A DNA stretch of 64,000 nt from Flagellimonas oceanensis (GTDB taxonomy: Bacteria > Bacteroidota > Bacteroidia > Flavobacteriales > Flavobacteriaceae). The stretch covers positions 186,001-250,000 of the forward strand of contig NZ_RZNA01000049.1 of NCBI RefSeq assembly GCF_003992595.1. Reading direction: 5' to 3'. This document shows, one piece after another, positions 17,599 through 27,472 of the stretch. Made by a program: the position numbers and the translations under genes. The notes beneath the pieces are model-generated. The model was not told the origin of the DNA. It did not search any database and saw only the letters and a program-made list of their open reading frames with translations. Every line of letters begins with the position of its first letter. Within the stretch, counting starts at the first letter, position 1.

Positions 17599-18924
17599 TT
17601 ATTCGTTAACCCAGTTTAAACGGTCCATTTGATTGTATGGCCATGGTGCTCCGTTGTTCTCAATATTGGACATCATGTTGTTCAGTTCCATTGGTGCTGC
17701 GGATTGCTCCATGACCAGATACCTTCTCATCTCCACGATAATGGACAAGGGGTCAATGCTCACGGGACAGGCTTGCACACAGGCATTACATGTGGTACAT
17801 GCCCATAATTCCTCAGGACTGATATAATCGCCCAATAACTGTTTACCGTCAGGAACAAACTCGCCCTTGTTGGCATCGATGTTCTTTCCTACTTCTTCCA
17901 ATCGGTCACGGGTGTCCATCATGATCTTACGTGGCGATAATTTTTTTCCGGTCTGATTGGCGGGACATTCCGAAGTACAACGACCACATTCGGTACACGT
18001 ATAGGCATTGAGCAACTGTACCCAGTTCAAATCCATCACATCGGAAGCACCGAATTTTTCCGGCTCTGCACCATCGTCCTCTGCTGGAGCGGCAAAAGGG
18101 TCGGCATCGGGATCCATCATCAATTTTACCTCCTTGGTCACCGAAGCTACATTATTGAATTGCCCCTGGGGCTTTGTTTTTCCATAATAGGTGTTCGGGA
18201 ACGCCAAAAGGATATGAAGGTGTTTTGAATAATAGAGGTAGTTCAAAAAAGCCAGGATGCCCAAAATATGCAACCACCACGCTGTACGTTCCACCATCAC
18301 CAAAGAAGATTCCGATAGTCCTTCCAACAAAGGCACAATAAACTGACTTACGGGAAATGCCCCTGCCTGCGCATAGTGCTCGGCCCCCAACTGTTGCAAT
18401 TGGTAATCCGCAGCGTTCATGGTCAAGAACAAAAGCATCAATACAAACTCAATATAAAGAATCAAGTTCCCATCTGTTTTGGGCCAGCCCTTCATTTCGG
18501 GCTTAATGAACCGCTGTATCCTGATGATATTTCTTCTGATCCAGAATACGACTACGGCCACGATGACCAAAAGTGCAAGGATTTCAAAGGAGCCTATCAA
18601 GAAATCATACACGGCACCCAAAGGCGAAAACAATCGGTGTGTTCCTAAAATACCATCCAGCATGATTTCCAACACCTCAATATTGATAATGATGAAGCCC
18701 ACATAAACGATTACGTGCATCAAACCGGCTATGGGCCTAACCACCATCTTTGTTTGCCCTAGGGCAATTTTTGCCATGTTTTTCCATCGTTGCCCTTTGT
18801 TATCGCTTACATCAACATCTTTACCAAGCTTGATGTTTCGAGACAGCTTTTTTACGTTACGGGCAAAAAAACCAATGCCCAGGATAAGGGCCACGGCAAA
18901 TATGATGTTGGGTAAGTAGTCCAT
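17599..18924 (-). CDS. Membrane-bound 4Fe-4S oxidoreductase subunit (HdrE/HdrC-like fusion)
   Basis: A 441-residue protein. The N-terminal 260 residues contain five or six hydrophobic helices with histidines suited to b-type haem or quinone contact. The C-terminal part holds two cysteine motifs, CTECGRCTSECP and CTTCNACVQACP, each able to bind a 4Fe-4S cluster. This layout resembles a NarI/HdrE-like membrane domain fused to an HdrC-like ferredoxin. It should move electrons between the quinone pool and the neighbouring CCG subunit. The start at 18924 directly abuts the stop of the MCE gene, indicating co-transcription. Confidence 0.88.
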   Translation of the reverse strand: MDYLPNIIFAVALILGIGFFARNVKKLSRNIKLGKDVDVSDNKGQRWKNMAKIALGQTKMVVRPIAGLMHVIVYVGFIIINIEVLEIMLDGILGTHRLFSPLGAVYDFLIGSFEILALLVIVAVVVFWIRRNIIRIQRFIKPEMKGWPKTDGNLILYIEFVLMLLFLTMNAADYQLQQLGAEHYAQAGAFPVSQFIVPLLEGLSESSLVMVERTAWWLHILGILAFLNYLYYSKHLHILLAFPNTYYGKTKPQGQFNNVASVTKEVKLMMDPDADPFAAPAEDDGAEPEKFGASDVMDLNWVQLLNAYTCTECGRCTSECPANQTGKKLSPRKIMMDTRDRLEEVGKNIDANKGEFVPDGKQLLGDYISPEELWACTTCNACVQACPVSIDPLSIIVEMRRYLVMEQSAAPMELNNMMSNIENNGAPWPYNQMDRLNWVNE

Positions 18925-19908
18925 CTATTGATTTTCTTTTTGTTGAATGGAATCCCGCTCAGCGGGATCGTTCTCTGGAAGGGTGTAGTCCTTTTGTTTT
19001 TTGCCAAAGACGGAAACGTTGACGTACCGCTTTGGATTCAGTCTAAAGTCCTGCAACAGTAAATCCAGCTCTCTTGATGCCTCGGCCAAGTTATTATAGA
19101 GTGCATCATCCTTGTGCAACTTGCCCAAAGAACCTTCGCCCTCCTCGATTTTGGCGAGGATTCCGTTCAATTTAGTAACAGTGCTCTGGAATTCTGCCAA
19201 GGTTCCGCCCAAATCGGCATTGACCAAGGAGTCTGAAAGTTTGGAGAAATTGGAGGTAATGTGGTTCACATTTTTCAAAGAACTGTCCAATTGCACTTTG
19301 TTGTTCTCCAACAATGCATTCAAGTTATCGGCGCTTCCTTTGAATGATTTGACCAATTGGTTCAAAGAGACTATGGTTTCCTGAAGTTGTTTCTTTGTTG
19401 GGTCGTCCAATATCTGATTGACGTTCATCAATAGGGAATCCGCATTGGACACCGCACCTTCAACCTTCATTTGTAAAGGGGTTAGCTTCTGTTGCACCAA
19501 TTCCGTGATTCCCGGTTTTATCTTGGACTGCAAGGTATCCCCGGACTTTGCCTGTGGGGCCTGATCAAAAACAGGAACGATCTGGACGGCTTTTCCACCG
19601 ATGATGCCCGTATCAAATAGTTCAGCTATGCTGTTTTCGGAAAATTCAAAATCGTTGTTGACCGTAAGTGTGACCAACAGCTTCCCCGAGCCGTCCTTGA
19701 AACCGATATCGGTCACATTGCCCACATTGAATCCATTGATGGAGACCTGGGTACCGGGTTGAAGCCCACCGACATCATCGTATACAGCATAAAATGTCTT
19801 ATTGTTCTCAAAAAGAGGAGAGGATTTCAAGTAGCTCAGCCCAAAAATAAAGGCCGCGATTCCCGCGACTACAATAATCCCAGTTTTAATTTCCCTGGAT
19901 AGTTTCAA
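18925..19908 (-). CDS. MCE/MlaD family lipid-transport protein
   Basis: A 327-residue protein with an N-terminal membrane anchor (about residues 8-27), an MCE domain (about residues 38-115, including VYDDVGGLQPGTQVSINGF and VGNVTDIGF), and a long helical C-terminal region with repeated leucine and asparagine heptads (about 130-290). MCE proteins form rings or tubes that carry phospholipids across the periplasm. The domain layout fits the single-MCE type found in Bacteroidota. The permease and ATPase partners are not in this window. The stop touches the start of the Fe-S membrane subunit gene. Confidence 0.88.
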   Translation of the reverse strand: MKLSREIKTGIIVVAGIAAFIFGLSYLKSSPLFENNKTFYAVYDDVGGLQPGTQVSINGFNVGNVTDIGFKDGSGKLLVTLTVNNDFEFSENSIAELFDTGIIGGKAVQIVPVFDQAPQAKSGDTLQSKIKPGITELVQQKLTPLQMKVEGAVSNADSLLMNVNQILDDPTKKQLQETIVSLNQLVKSFKGSADNLNALLENNKVQLDSSLKNVNHITSNFSKLSDSLVNADLGGTLAEFQSTVTKLNGILAKIEEGEGSLGKLHKDDALYNNLAEASRELDLLLQDFRLNPKRYVNVSVFGKKQKDYTLPENDPAERDSIQQKENQ

Positions 19909-19930
19909 AAGATTCGGTTTATGGTTTGAA

Positions 19931-19938
19931 CAAATTTA
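19931..19938 (-). promoter_or_regulatory. Candidate -7 element for the MCE gene
   Basis: The minus strand reads TAAATTTG, an exact TAnnTTTG match in the 66-base gap between the amidase stop and the MCE start. The -33 element is not evident at normal spacing, so this is only a candidate. Confidence 0.28.
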
Positions 19939-19974
19939 GGAATAATTATAACAAGAGTGCTTTTTGAAATGATT

Positions 19975-21153
19975 CTACTTCAATGCATCCGTGATTGGAA
20001 CCCTTACCCCATTTTTATAGGCCACGATATACGATGTGGTATATCCCTTGGCATCGGCATCCTGTTTTAATTTCTTGGCAGCCTCGAAGGTACTTGCGTT
20101 ACCGTACATATATCGGAACATATTTTTGTAGGGTTCCCTGGACAGTTCGCTCAAGCCATTGAAGTTACTTCTCTCCAAAGCAATGTTTTTTCCGCTGGCC
20201 ATCAACTGTACTTTAAAGACCACGCCTGATTCCTGGACCTTATCGACAGGTTTTTCGTTGGTTTGTTTCGGGGGGTCCGCTTCAACCACTTCTTCTTTTG
20301 GAGCCTCCTCCTTTATATCCACATCGACCTTGGTATCTTCAATTTTTGGGTTATTTGTAACCGGAGATGCCGTGAACCCCATATCTTCTTTATAGGCAAT
20401 GACGGCATTGGCTATGGCGGTTCCCATTTCATTCTGCCCTTTTTTGGAGTTCAGGTAGCTTCCCTCGTTTTTATTGGTCAAAAAGCCTGCTTCCACCAAA
20501 ACACTGGGCATAAAGGTCTGGTGCAGGACAATGAACCCTGCTTGCTTTACTTTTCTGTCTTTACGCCTGAGGCCCTTGGTAAAATTATCTTGGAGCTTCT
20601 TGCCCAACTGAATGCTTTGATCCAAAAATTCCTCCTGCATGATGGTCAGCCCGATGACGGACTCCGGGGAGTTGATATCATACTCCGCATAGCGCTGTTC
20701 GTAATCATCCTCCAGATAGATCACGGAGTTTTCCTTTTTGGCCACTTCAAAGTTTTGACGGTTGGCATGAAGCCCCAACACATAGGTCTCAGTTCCGTAG
20801 GCATCCGAATTATGGGCATTACAGTGCACCGACACAAAAAGATCGGCATTGGCCTGATTGGCTATTTCGCCACGCTCGAACAGGTCTACAAAAGTATCAT
20901 CGTCACGGGTGTACACCACTTTTATATCCGGATGCTTCTCGAGTTCCTTTCCCACGTTGAGCACAATGGCCAGCGCTATTTTCTTCTCCAGATAGCCGTT
21001 TCCGATGTTTCCAGGGTCATGTCCACCATGGCCCGCATCCAAAACAACGACAAATTTATCCTTGAGTTGAACCTCGGTATCATTTTTGTTGAAAGAGGTC
21101 AAAGGGAGGACCAGTAGTAGAAAAACTAAAAATGTCAACCGGCTTTTATTCAT
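19975..21153 (-). CDS. N-acetylmuramoyl-L-alanine amidase (amidase_3) with SPOR-like tail
   Basis: The frame opens at 21207, but I choose the ATG at 21153 because it begins MNKSRLTFLVFLLLVLPLTS, a normal signal peptide; this gives 392 residues. The zinc amidase domain shows VVLDAGHGGHDPGNIG (first His), LEKKIALAI (Glu), SVHCNAHNS (second His) and the catalytic Glu in VLVEAGFLTN. An acidic linker (about 275-310) joins a C-terminal domain of about 80 residues that looks like a SPOR-type peptidoglycan-binding fold. The enzyme cuts the bond between muramic acid and the stem peptide in the periplasm during cell separation. It is divergent from the LptD gene. Confidence 0.9.
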   Translation of the reverse strand: MNKSRLTFLVFLLLVLPLTSFNKNDTEVQLKDKFVVVLDAGHGGHDPGNIGNGYLEKKIALAIVLNVGKELEKHPDIKVVYTRDDDTFVDLFERGEIANQANADLFVSVHCNAHNSDAYGTETYVLGLHANRQNFEVAKKENSVIYLEDDYEQRYAEYDINSPESVIGLTIMQEEFLDQSIQLGKKLQDNFTKGLRRKDRKVKQAGFIVLHQTFMPSVLVEAGFLTNKNEGSYLNSKKGQNEMGTAIANAVIAYKEDMGFTASPVTNNPKIEDTKVDVDIKEEAPKEEVVEADPPKQTNEKPVDKVQESGVVFKVQLMASGKNIALERSNFNGLSELSREPYKNMFRYMYGNASTFEAAKKLKQDADAKGYTTSYIVAYKNGVRVPITDALK

Positions 21154-21229
21154 AAGAACTGAGTAATTATAGCGTTCCGAATTGGTTAAAAATATTGTAA
21201 TCCCCAATTAGTAGAACAAAAAATATATG

Positions 21230-21237
21230 TAAGTTTG
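21230..21237 (+). promoter_or_regulatory. -7 element deciding the LptD start
   Basis: TAAGTTTG matches TAnnTTTG and would place the transcript start near 21243. That is after the first in-frame TTG (21235), so translation must begin further in. It supports the TTG at 21283. A weak -33-like TTA lies 19 bases upstream. Confidence 0.38.
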
Positions 21238-21282
21238 ACCCCAAAAACTGGGCCGACTAGCACAAAAATAGGATTTATCACG

Positions 21283-23973
21283 TTGCAACCAAATAAACAT
21301 CTTTCACTTTTCCTATTTGTTCTTCTTTGTGGCATCGCTACTTTAAGTGCTCAGGAAGATCCAATTACACCTTTGCCCATTAAGGCTATCAAGGACACGA
21401 TCTATGCTCCTTTGCTCCCCCCGAACATTCTCAACGATTCCATCAGGACCGATTCCATCCAAACAGATACTGTGCCAAAAAAGCAACCTTTACTGTTGGA
21501 CAACATTCAATACAAAGCGAAGGATTACGTAAAACTCAGCCAAAAAGACCATAAAATCTATCTGTACAACGAAGCCGAGATCTATTATCAGGATACCGAG
21601 CTCAAAGCAGGTGTGATCGTCATGGACTACGTTACCAATGAGGTCTATGCCGGACGGATGAAGGATTCCTTGGGCAATTATTCCCAATTGCCCTATTTCA
21701 AACAAGGGAGTCAAGAAGTTCGCCCCGATTCCATCCGCTTTAATTTCGATACCGAAAAGGCATTGATATGGAACTCCAGGACCGAACAGGAAGCGGGTCT
21801 GGGACAATTGGGAAGTGATGCCATGAAGGTTTATGCGGAGAAGACCAAGAAGGAGAACGACTCGGTCTATTTCCTGAATGAGGGAAAACTGACCACTTCC
21901 AAGGATACGGTGAACCCCGACTATTATATCAGGATAAGAAAGGCCAAGTTCGTCCCCAAAAAGAAGATCATTGCCGGCTACAGTAATATGTACATCATGG
22001 ATGTGCCCACCCCCATAGCCCTACCATTTGCCTATTTCCCATTAACCACCGGGAGAGTGGCGGGAATATTGTTCCCCACCTTCGGAAACGATCCCAGAAG
22101 GGGGTATTTCATCCAAAACGGTGGGTACTACCTGCCCATTAGCGACTATGTGGACCTGAGTGTCACAGGGGATTACTATACCAACGGTAGTTATGGCCTG
22201 CAGGGAAGATCCATTTACTCCAAACGGTATAAGTTCAAGGGCAATATCAACATCAGTTACGAAAATCTGGTGACCAGCCAAAAAGGGTTTGATGATTACA
22301 GTCGGACGAGCAATTACAACATCCGGATTTCACACTCCCAGGATACGAAGGCCAGTCCAAATTCCAGGTTCTCGGCATCGGTCAACTTGGGGTCCAGTCA
22401 GTATTACACCAACTCACTGAACCAGGTCAACAGGAACAATTCGCAGACCAATACCTTTGCCTCCTCCATAAGTTATTCCAAGACCTTTCCTGCCTATCCA
22501 TCGGTAAACACAAGTTTAACAGTAAGCCATACCCAGAACTCCAGGACACAGACCATCAATATGTCCTTGCCCACCTTTCAGGCCAGTATGGAACGTATTT
22601 ACCCTTTTGTAAAGCGGGACGCGGTCAAAAAAGGGGTTTTCGAGAACATCAACTTCCAATACGATGTCAATGCACAGAACAGCATTACCACCACGGAGGA
22701 AAACTTCTTTAAAAGCGGGATGTTCGATGATGCAAGAATAGGTGCCCGTCACAGAATCCCGGTGGCCACCAACTTCAAGCTGGCCAAATACCTCAGTGTG
22801 AGCTTAAACGGAAACTACGAGGATGTATGGACCATGGAGACCATTCGCCGAAGCTATGATGAAGAAAGGGAAGAAGTGGTTACCGATACCATTGCCGGCT
22901 TCGACCGCTTCAACCGATATAGTTTTGGTACCAGTATAGGGACAACGGTCTATGGAACTTGGAATCGAGGCGAAGATAAAAAGATACAGGCGCTGCGACA
23001 CGTGATGCGACCATCCATCAGTTATAGCTACACGCCTTCTTTTGAGCAGTTTTATGAGTCCTATGTGGATGGGGATGGCGAGGAAGTGGAATACACCCCT
23101 TATGAAACCAGTATTTATGGCAGGCCTTCGCTGAACAAGGGAAGCTCCCTTAGTTTCAGCCTTCAAAACTCATTGGAGGCCAAGGTCAGGGACAAGGATT
23201 CAACGGCCACCGAACCCAAAAAAGTCAAGATACTGAGCAACCTCTCCTTTTCTGCAAGCTATAACCTTGAGGCCGATTCCCTTAGATTGAGCCCCATAAG
23301 TATGAGCGGTGCCACGGAGATCATCAAGAACGTGCCCATCAACTTCGCCGCCTCCTTTGACCCCTACGCGATCGACAACAACGGAAGGAGAATCAACACA
23401 TTGAACATCAAAAACGGTGGGGGCCTTGCCCGTTTGACCTCTGCCAGAATAAATACCGGTTTTTCCCTGAACAGTGAAATGTTCCAAAAGGGAGGTGCAA
23501 AGGAAATGGATGATGAGGAAAGGCAGTCAAATTTCAGTGACAACCCGTTTGCCATGGATGATGTAAGGGGGGAACGATCTAATTTTGACAGGGGAAACAA
23601 CAGGAGGCGTAATGACGATGATACAGACGAAGACCAACCCATCTACAACAACAAACTCCCCTGGGATGCCCGCTTTACCTATGTGGCTTCGTACAACAAC
23701 AATAACCGACAAAGTGAAATTACCAACCACTCATTGATGTTCTCGGGCAACGTACAGCTCACGCCCAAATGGGAGGTCGGTTTCAACTCGGGCTACGATT
23801 TAAAGAACAAGGGCTTTACCGATACCCGATTTGCCTTTAAACGGGAGCTTGGAAGCTTTCACCTCAGTTTTGACTGGACCCCTTTCGGCCGATATGAGCG
23901 CTGGTACTTTTTCATAGGGATAAGAAGCTCTATTTTGCAAGACCTCAAATGGGAAAACAGAAGTCAGCGCTAG
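21283..23973 (+). CDS. LptD-like outer membrane LPS-assembly protein
   Basis: A large outer-membrane barrel protein of 896 residues from the TTG at 21283. That start gives Gln-Pro-Asn-Lys followed by a clean signal peptide ending TLSAQED; an earlier TTG at 21235 would add 16 residues and overlaps a promoter-like element. The N-terminal part (about 80-180) is OstA/LptA-like: YKAKDYVKLSQKDHKIYLY, then YYQDTELKAGVIVMDY. The remainder is rich in aromatic beta-strand repeats and ends in a closing strand region. It is typical of the Bacteroidota branch of LptD, which inserts lipopolysaccharide into the outer leaflet. It is followed by the RidA gene after 46 bases. Confidence 0.88.
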   Translation: MQPNKHLSLFLFVLLCGIATLSAQEDPITPLPIKAIKDTIYAPLLPPNILNDSIRTDSIQTDTVPKKQPLLLDNIQYKAKDYVKLSQKDHKIYLYNEAEIYYQDTELKAGVIVMDYVTNEVYAGRMKDSLGNYSQLPYFKQGSQEVRPDSIRFNFDTEKALIWNSRTEQEAGLGQLGSDAMKVYAEKTKKENDSVYFLNEGKLTTSKDTVNPDYYIRIRKAKFVPKKKIIAGYSNMYIMDVPTPIALPFAYFPLTTGRVAGILFPTFGNDPRRGYFIQNGGYYLPISDYVDLSVTGDYYTNGSYGLQGRSIYSKRYKFKGNINISYENLVTSQKGFDDYSRTSNYNIRISHSQDTKASPNSRFSASVNLGSSQYYTNSLNQVNRNNSQTNTFASSISYSKTFPAYPSVNTSLTVSHTQNSRTQTINMSLPTFQASMERIYPFVKRDAVKKGVFENINFQYDVNAQNSITTTEENFFKSGMFDDARIGARHRIPVATNFKLAKYLSVSLNGNYEDVWTMETIRRSYDEEREEVVTDTIAGFDRFNRYSFGTSIGTTVYGTWNRGEDKKIQALRHVMRPSISYSYTPSFEQFYESYVDGDGEEVEYTPYETSIYGRPSLNKGSSLSFSLQNSLEAKVRDKDSTATEPKKVKILSNLSFSASYNLEADSLRLSPISMSGATEIIKNVPINFAASFDPYAIDNNGRRINTLNIKNGGGLARLTSARINTGFSLNSEMFQKGGAKEMDDEERQSNFSDNPFAMDDVRGERSNFDRGNNRRRNDDDTDEDQPIYNNKLPWDARFTYVASYNNNNRQSEITNHSLMFSGNVQLTPKWEVGFNSGYDLKNKGFTDTRFAFKRELGSFHLSFDWTPFGRYERWYFFIGIRSSILQDLKWENRSQR

Positions 23974-24019
23974 TAGCTATTGCTTTTATTCGTTACCTTC
24001 ATCCTTCAAAATTCGAAAC

Positions 24020-24400
24020 ATGAAGAAAATAATACATACCTCAAAGGCTCCGGCTCCGATCGGTCCGTACAACCAAGCGGTCCTTATCAAGGATACACTC
24101 TATATTTCCGGACAGATACCCATCGATCCGGCAACCGGGAAATTGGTGGAGGGAGACATAAAGGCCGAGACCAAACAGTCCATGGAAAACCTAAGGGCCA
24201 TTCTGGAAGAGGCCGGGATGACTTTTGAGCATGTGATCAAGTCCTCTATTTTTATAAAGGACATGAACCAGTTTGCCCAAATCAATGAGGTTTATGGAAC
24301 TTATTTTGATGCCGATACCGCTCCGGCAAGGGAAACCGTGGAGGTTGCGAACCTTCCGAAGTTTGTCCGTGTGGAAATATCGATGATAGCGGTTAAATAG
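24020..24400 (+). CDS. ridA: RidA-family enamine/imine deaminase
   Basis: A 126-residue protein of the YjgF/RidA family. It begins MKKIIHTSKAPAPIGPYNQA and carries ISGQIPIDPATGKLV, IKSSIFIKDMNQFAQINEVY, and the C-terminal VRVEISMIAVK, which contains the conserved active-site arginine. RidA removes reactive 2-aminoacrylate formed by PLP enzymes. The length is exactly that of the family. The last eight bases overlap the end of the convergent N-acetylglucosamine kinase gene. Confidence 0.93.
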   Translation: MKKIIHTSKAPAPIGPYNQAVLIKDTLYISGQIPIDPATGKLVEGDIKAETKQSMENLRAILEEAGMTFEHVIKSSIFIKDMNQFAQINEVYGTYFDADTAPARETVEVANLPKFVRVEISMIAVK

Positions 24401-25244
24401 TCTCCCTGTGAAATTCCACGAGACCTTCGATGGGCCTTCTGCGGATAACACCTAAAATCAAATCGTTTCGCTCCAAACAGGCGGTAAGTTCATCTCGTAG
24501 GAAATGTGCTATACTGCCCACAAAGCTCACAGGCACTTTAGTGGCCAATTCGTATTGCATGATGTAATTGTTGACGAACTGTTGTAGTCCTTTTTCAATC
24601 ACGCCCTTACAGTACGGGTGCTCTTTGTTCTCGATGATAAATCTGGCAAAAGTGGCCAAATAGGTATTGGGGTTGGGCTGCTTGTAGAGATGTTCTTTGA
24701 TCACATCTGCATCCAGATCGTATTCCTTGGCGAATTTCATTCCAAGGTCCTGTGGCATTTTATGGAAATAATAATCCCTGATGAGTTTTCTTCCGAAGAA
24801 ATTACCACTGCCATCGTCCATTAGGATATATCCCAAAGAGGTTACTTTCTGAATCAATTGATGCCCATCGTAATAACTGCAGTTGGAACCTGTTCCCAGA
24901 ATACAAACGATACCTTGTTTGCCAATCTTTGTGGTGGAGTAAATTGCCGCATAGGTATCTTCTCGAACCTCTGCCTTGGCATTTGGGAAGAAATCCTTGA
25001 AAATGGATTTCAGGAAATTCTTCATTCTATCGGTCCCGCATCCGGCCCCGTAGAAATACAACTGACGTACTTTGTCCTTGTTTTTGGAAAGTTCAAAATT
25101 GTTGGCCAACCGGTCCTCTATCACTTCTTTGGTCAGCACCTCTGGGCTAAGGCCCAAAGTTTGGGTTACAAACAACTGCTCCCCTTTTTCGTCCAGGGCA
25201 ATCCAATCGGATTTCGTGGCACCACTATCCACAATTAAAACCAT
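24393..25244 (-). CDS. BadF/BadG-type N-acetylglucosamine kinase-like ATPase
   Basis: A 283-residue ASKHA-fold kinase. The phosphate-1 motif is LIVDSGATKSDWIAL at the N-terminus, the second phosphate loop is ILGTGSNCSYYDG near residue 120, and an adenosine-motif-like PVSFVGSIAHFL lies near 240. This matches the BadF/BadG/BcrA/BcrD family, and in Flavobacteriia such single-domain members are called N-acetylglucosamine kinases. The GH3 fusion elsewhere in this window could supply a substrate, but that link is only suggestive. The gene follows gapA on the same strand after a strong hairpin, so it is probably a separate unit. Confidence 0.82.
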   Translation of the reverse strand: MVLIVDSGATKSDWIALDEKGEQLFVTQTLGLSPEVLTKEVIEDRLANNFELSKNKDKVRQLYFYGAGCGTDRMKNFLKSIFKDFFPNAKAEVREDTYAAIYSTTKIGKQGIVCILGTGSNCSYYDGHQLIQKVTSLGYILMDDGSGNFFGRKLIRDYYFHKMPQDLGMKFAKEYDLDADVIKEHLYKQPNPNTYLATFARFIIENKEHPYCKGVIEKGLQQFVNNYIMQYELATKVPVSFVGSIAHFLRDELTACLERNDLILGVIRRRPIEGLVEFHRETI

Positions 25245-25266
25245 ACGTCGAGATTATTATATTGAA

Positions 25267-25297
25267 ATCCTGAAGAGCGGGGTCCGCCCTTCAGGAT
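25267..25297 (-). terminator. Intrinsic terminator of the pfkA-gapA operon
   Basis: Arms 25267-25275 and 25289-25297 pair perfectly over nine bases (ATCCTGAAG with CTTCAGGAT), and an inner GCGG/CCGC stem closes a 3-base loop. On the minus strand T-rich sequence follows. It lies just after the gapA stop (25318) and before the kinase gene. Confidence 0.8.
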
Positions 25298-25317
25298 AAA
25301 AATTTATGAGATAAAAA

Positions 25318-26322
<1,005 letters not shown>

Positions 26323-26341
26323 CTACTGTTTTATATTTACA

Positions 26342-27328
26342 TTAAGTTGTCATTATATCCGAAACTCTAATGAGTTCTTCGTCGATTTCCGTATGTGCCT
26401 TTATGGCCTCGGCCAATGGGGTAAGTACCAATTTGGTATCCCTGATACCCACCATTTGATTTGATTTGCCTTCCAATATACTCTCTACGGCCTTCACTCC
26501 CATCCTACTTGCCAAAACACGGTCAAAACAGGTTGGGTTACCGCCACGCTGCATGTGTCCCAATACAGACACCCGCACATCGTAAATGGGCAAATGCTCC
26601 TCTACATATTCTTTCAGTTCAAAAACATTTTTACCGATCTTATCGCCTTCGGCAACAATCACGATACTGGAGGACTTTCCGGAAGCCTTACTTCGCTTCA
26701 GGGAATCCAACAACCGTTCCAGTCCAAGGTTCTGCTCTGGTATCAAGATTTCCTCCGCACCGGCTCCTACGCCTGCATTCAATGCGATATGGCCAACATC
26801 CCTACCCATGACCTCAACAAAAAAGAGGCGGTTGTGGGAACTTGCCGTATCACGGATTTTATCGATGGCATCCACAACGGTATTGATCGCTGTATCGAAA
26901 CCAATGGTAAAGGATGACCCTAAAATATCGTTATCAATGGTCCCTGGAATCCCTATGACCGGGAAATCAAATTCCTCGGTAAACAAAAGGGCCCCGGTAA
27001 AGCTTCCATTTCCCCCGATGACCACAAAGGCCTCGATACCTTCCTTGGTCAATTGGTCGTATGCTTTCTTCCTTCCTTCCTTGGTCCTGAATTCATCACA
27101 ACGGGCGGACTTCAAAATGGTACCTCCCTTATTGATGATGTTGTTCACGCTACGGGCATCCAAGGTCTTGAAATCACCTTCCATCATACCTTGGTAACCT
27201 CGATAGATACCAACACATTCAATGTTCAAATATGCGCAAGTACGGACAACGGAACGAATCGCGGCATTCATTCCTGGAGAGTCTCCGCCAGAGGTAAAAA
27301 CCCCTATTTTTTTAATTTCTGAAGCCAT
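26342..27328 (-). CDS. pfkA: ATP-dependent 6-phosphofructokinase
   Basis: A 328-residue PfkA. Motifs are the nucleotide loop TSGGDSPGMNAAIRSVVR, the fructose-6-phosphate and magnesium region GGNGSFTGA, and the catalytic PGTIDNDI (Asp near residue 131). Effector and substrate residues are visible in VEVMGRDVGHIAL and SVLGHMQRGGNPTCFD. A glycine after GGD, rather than a bulkier residue, fits ATP use instead of pyrophosphate. It commits fructose-6-phosphate to glycolysis and is co-transcribed with gapA. Confidence 0.96.
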   Translation of the reverse strand: MASEIKKIGVFTSGGDSPGMNAAIRSVVRTCAYLNIECVGIYRGYQGMMEGDFKTLDARSVNNIINKGGTILKSARCDEFRTKEGRKKAYDQLTKEGIEAFVVIGGNGSFTGALLFTEEFDFPVIGIPGTIDNDILGSSFTIGFDTAINTVVDAIDKIRDTASSHNRLFFVEVMGRDVGHIALNAGVGAGAEEILIPEQNLGLERLLDSLKRSKASGKSSSIVIVAEGDKIGKNVFELKEYVEEHLPIYDVRVSVLGHMQRGGNPTCFDRVLASRMGVKAVESILEGKSNQMVGIRDTKLVLTPLAEAIKAHTEIDEELIRVSDIMTT

Positions 27329-27345
27329 TCAAATTTTTAAGAGAT

Positions 27346-27353
27346 CAAAGCTA
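27346..27353 (-). promoter_or_regulatory. Candidate -7 element for pfkA-gapA
   Basis: The minus strand reads TAGCTTTG, a TAnnTTTG match, identical to the candidate element before the OmpA gene. It would give a leader of about 12 bases before the pfkA ATG. No good -33 TTG is seen. Confidence 0.33.
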
Positions 27354-27472
27354 GGAAACTTTATTCATATTTTGAATATCTTAATAATTTATTTGTTTTA
27401 AAGGGCTCCCTCAAACGTTTTCGTAATAAATTAATACAAAAACCCTTAAAAATATAAAATTTAGTGGATTGA

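Noticed and set aside
20263..21117. 284-codon plus-strand frame opposite the amidase
   Set aside because: The amidase has all zinc and catalytic residues on the other strand; this is a shadow frame.
21235..21282. TTG at 21235 as the LptD start
   Set aside because: It overlaps a promoter element and the extra residues do not belong to a signal peptide.
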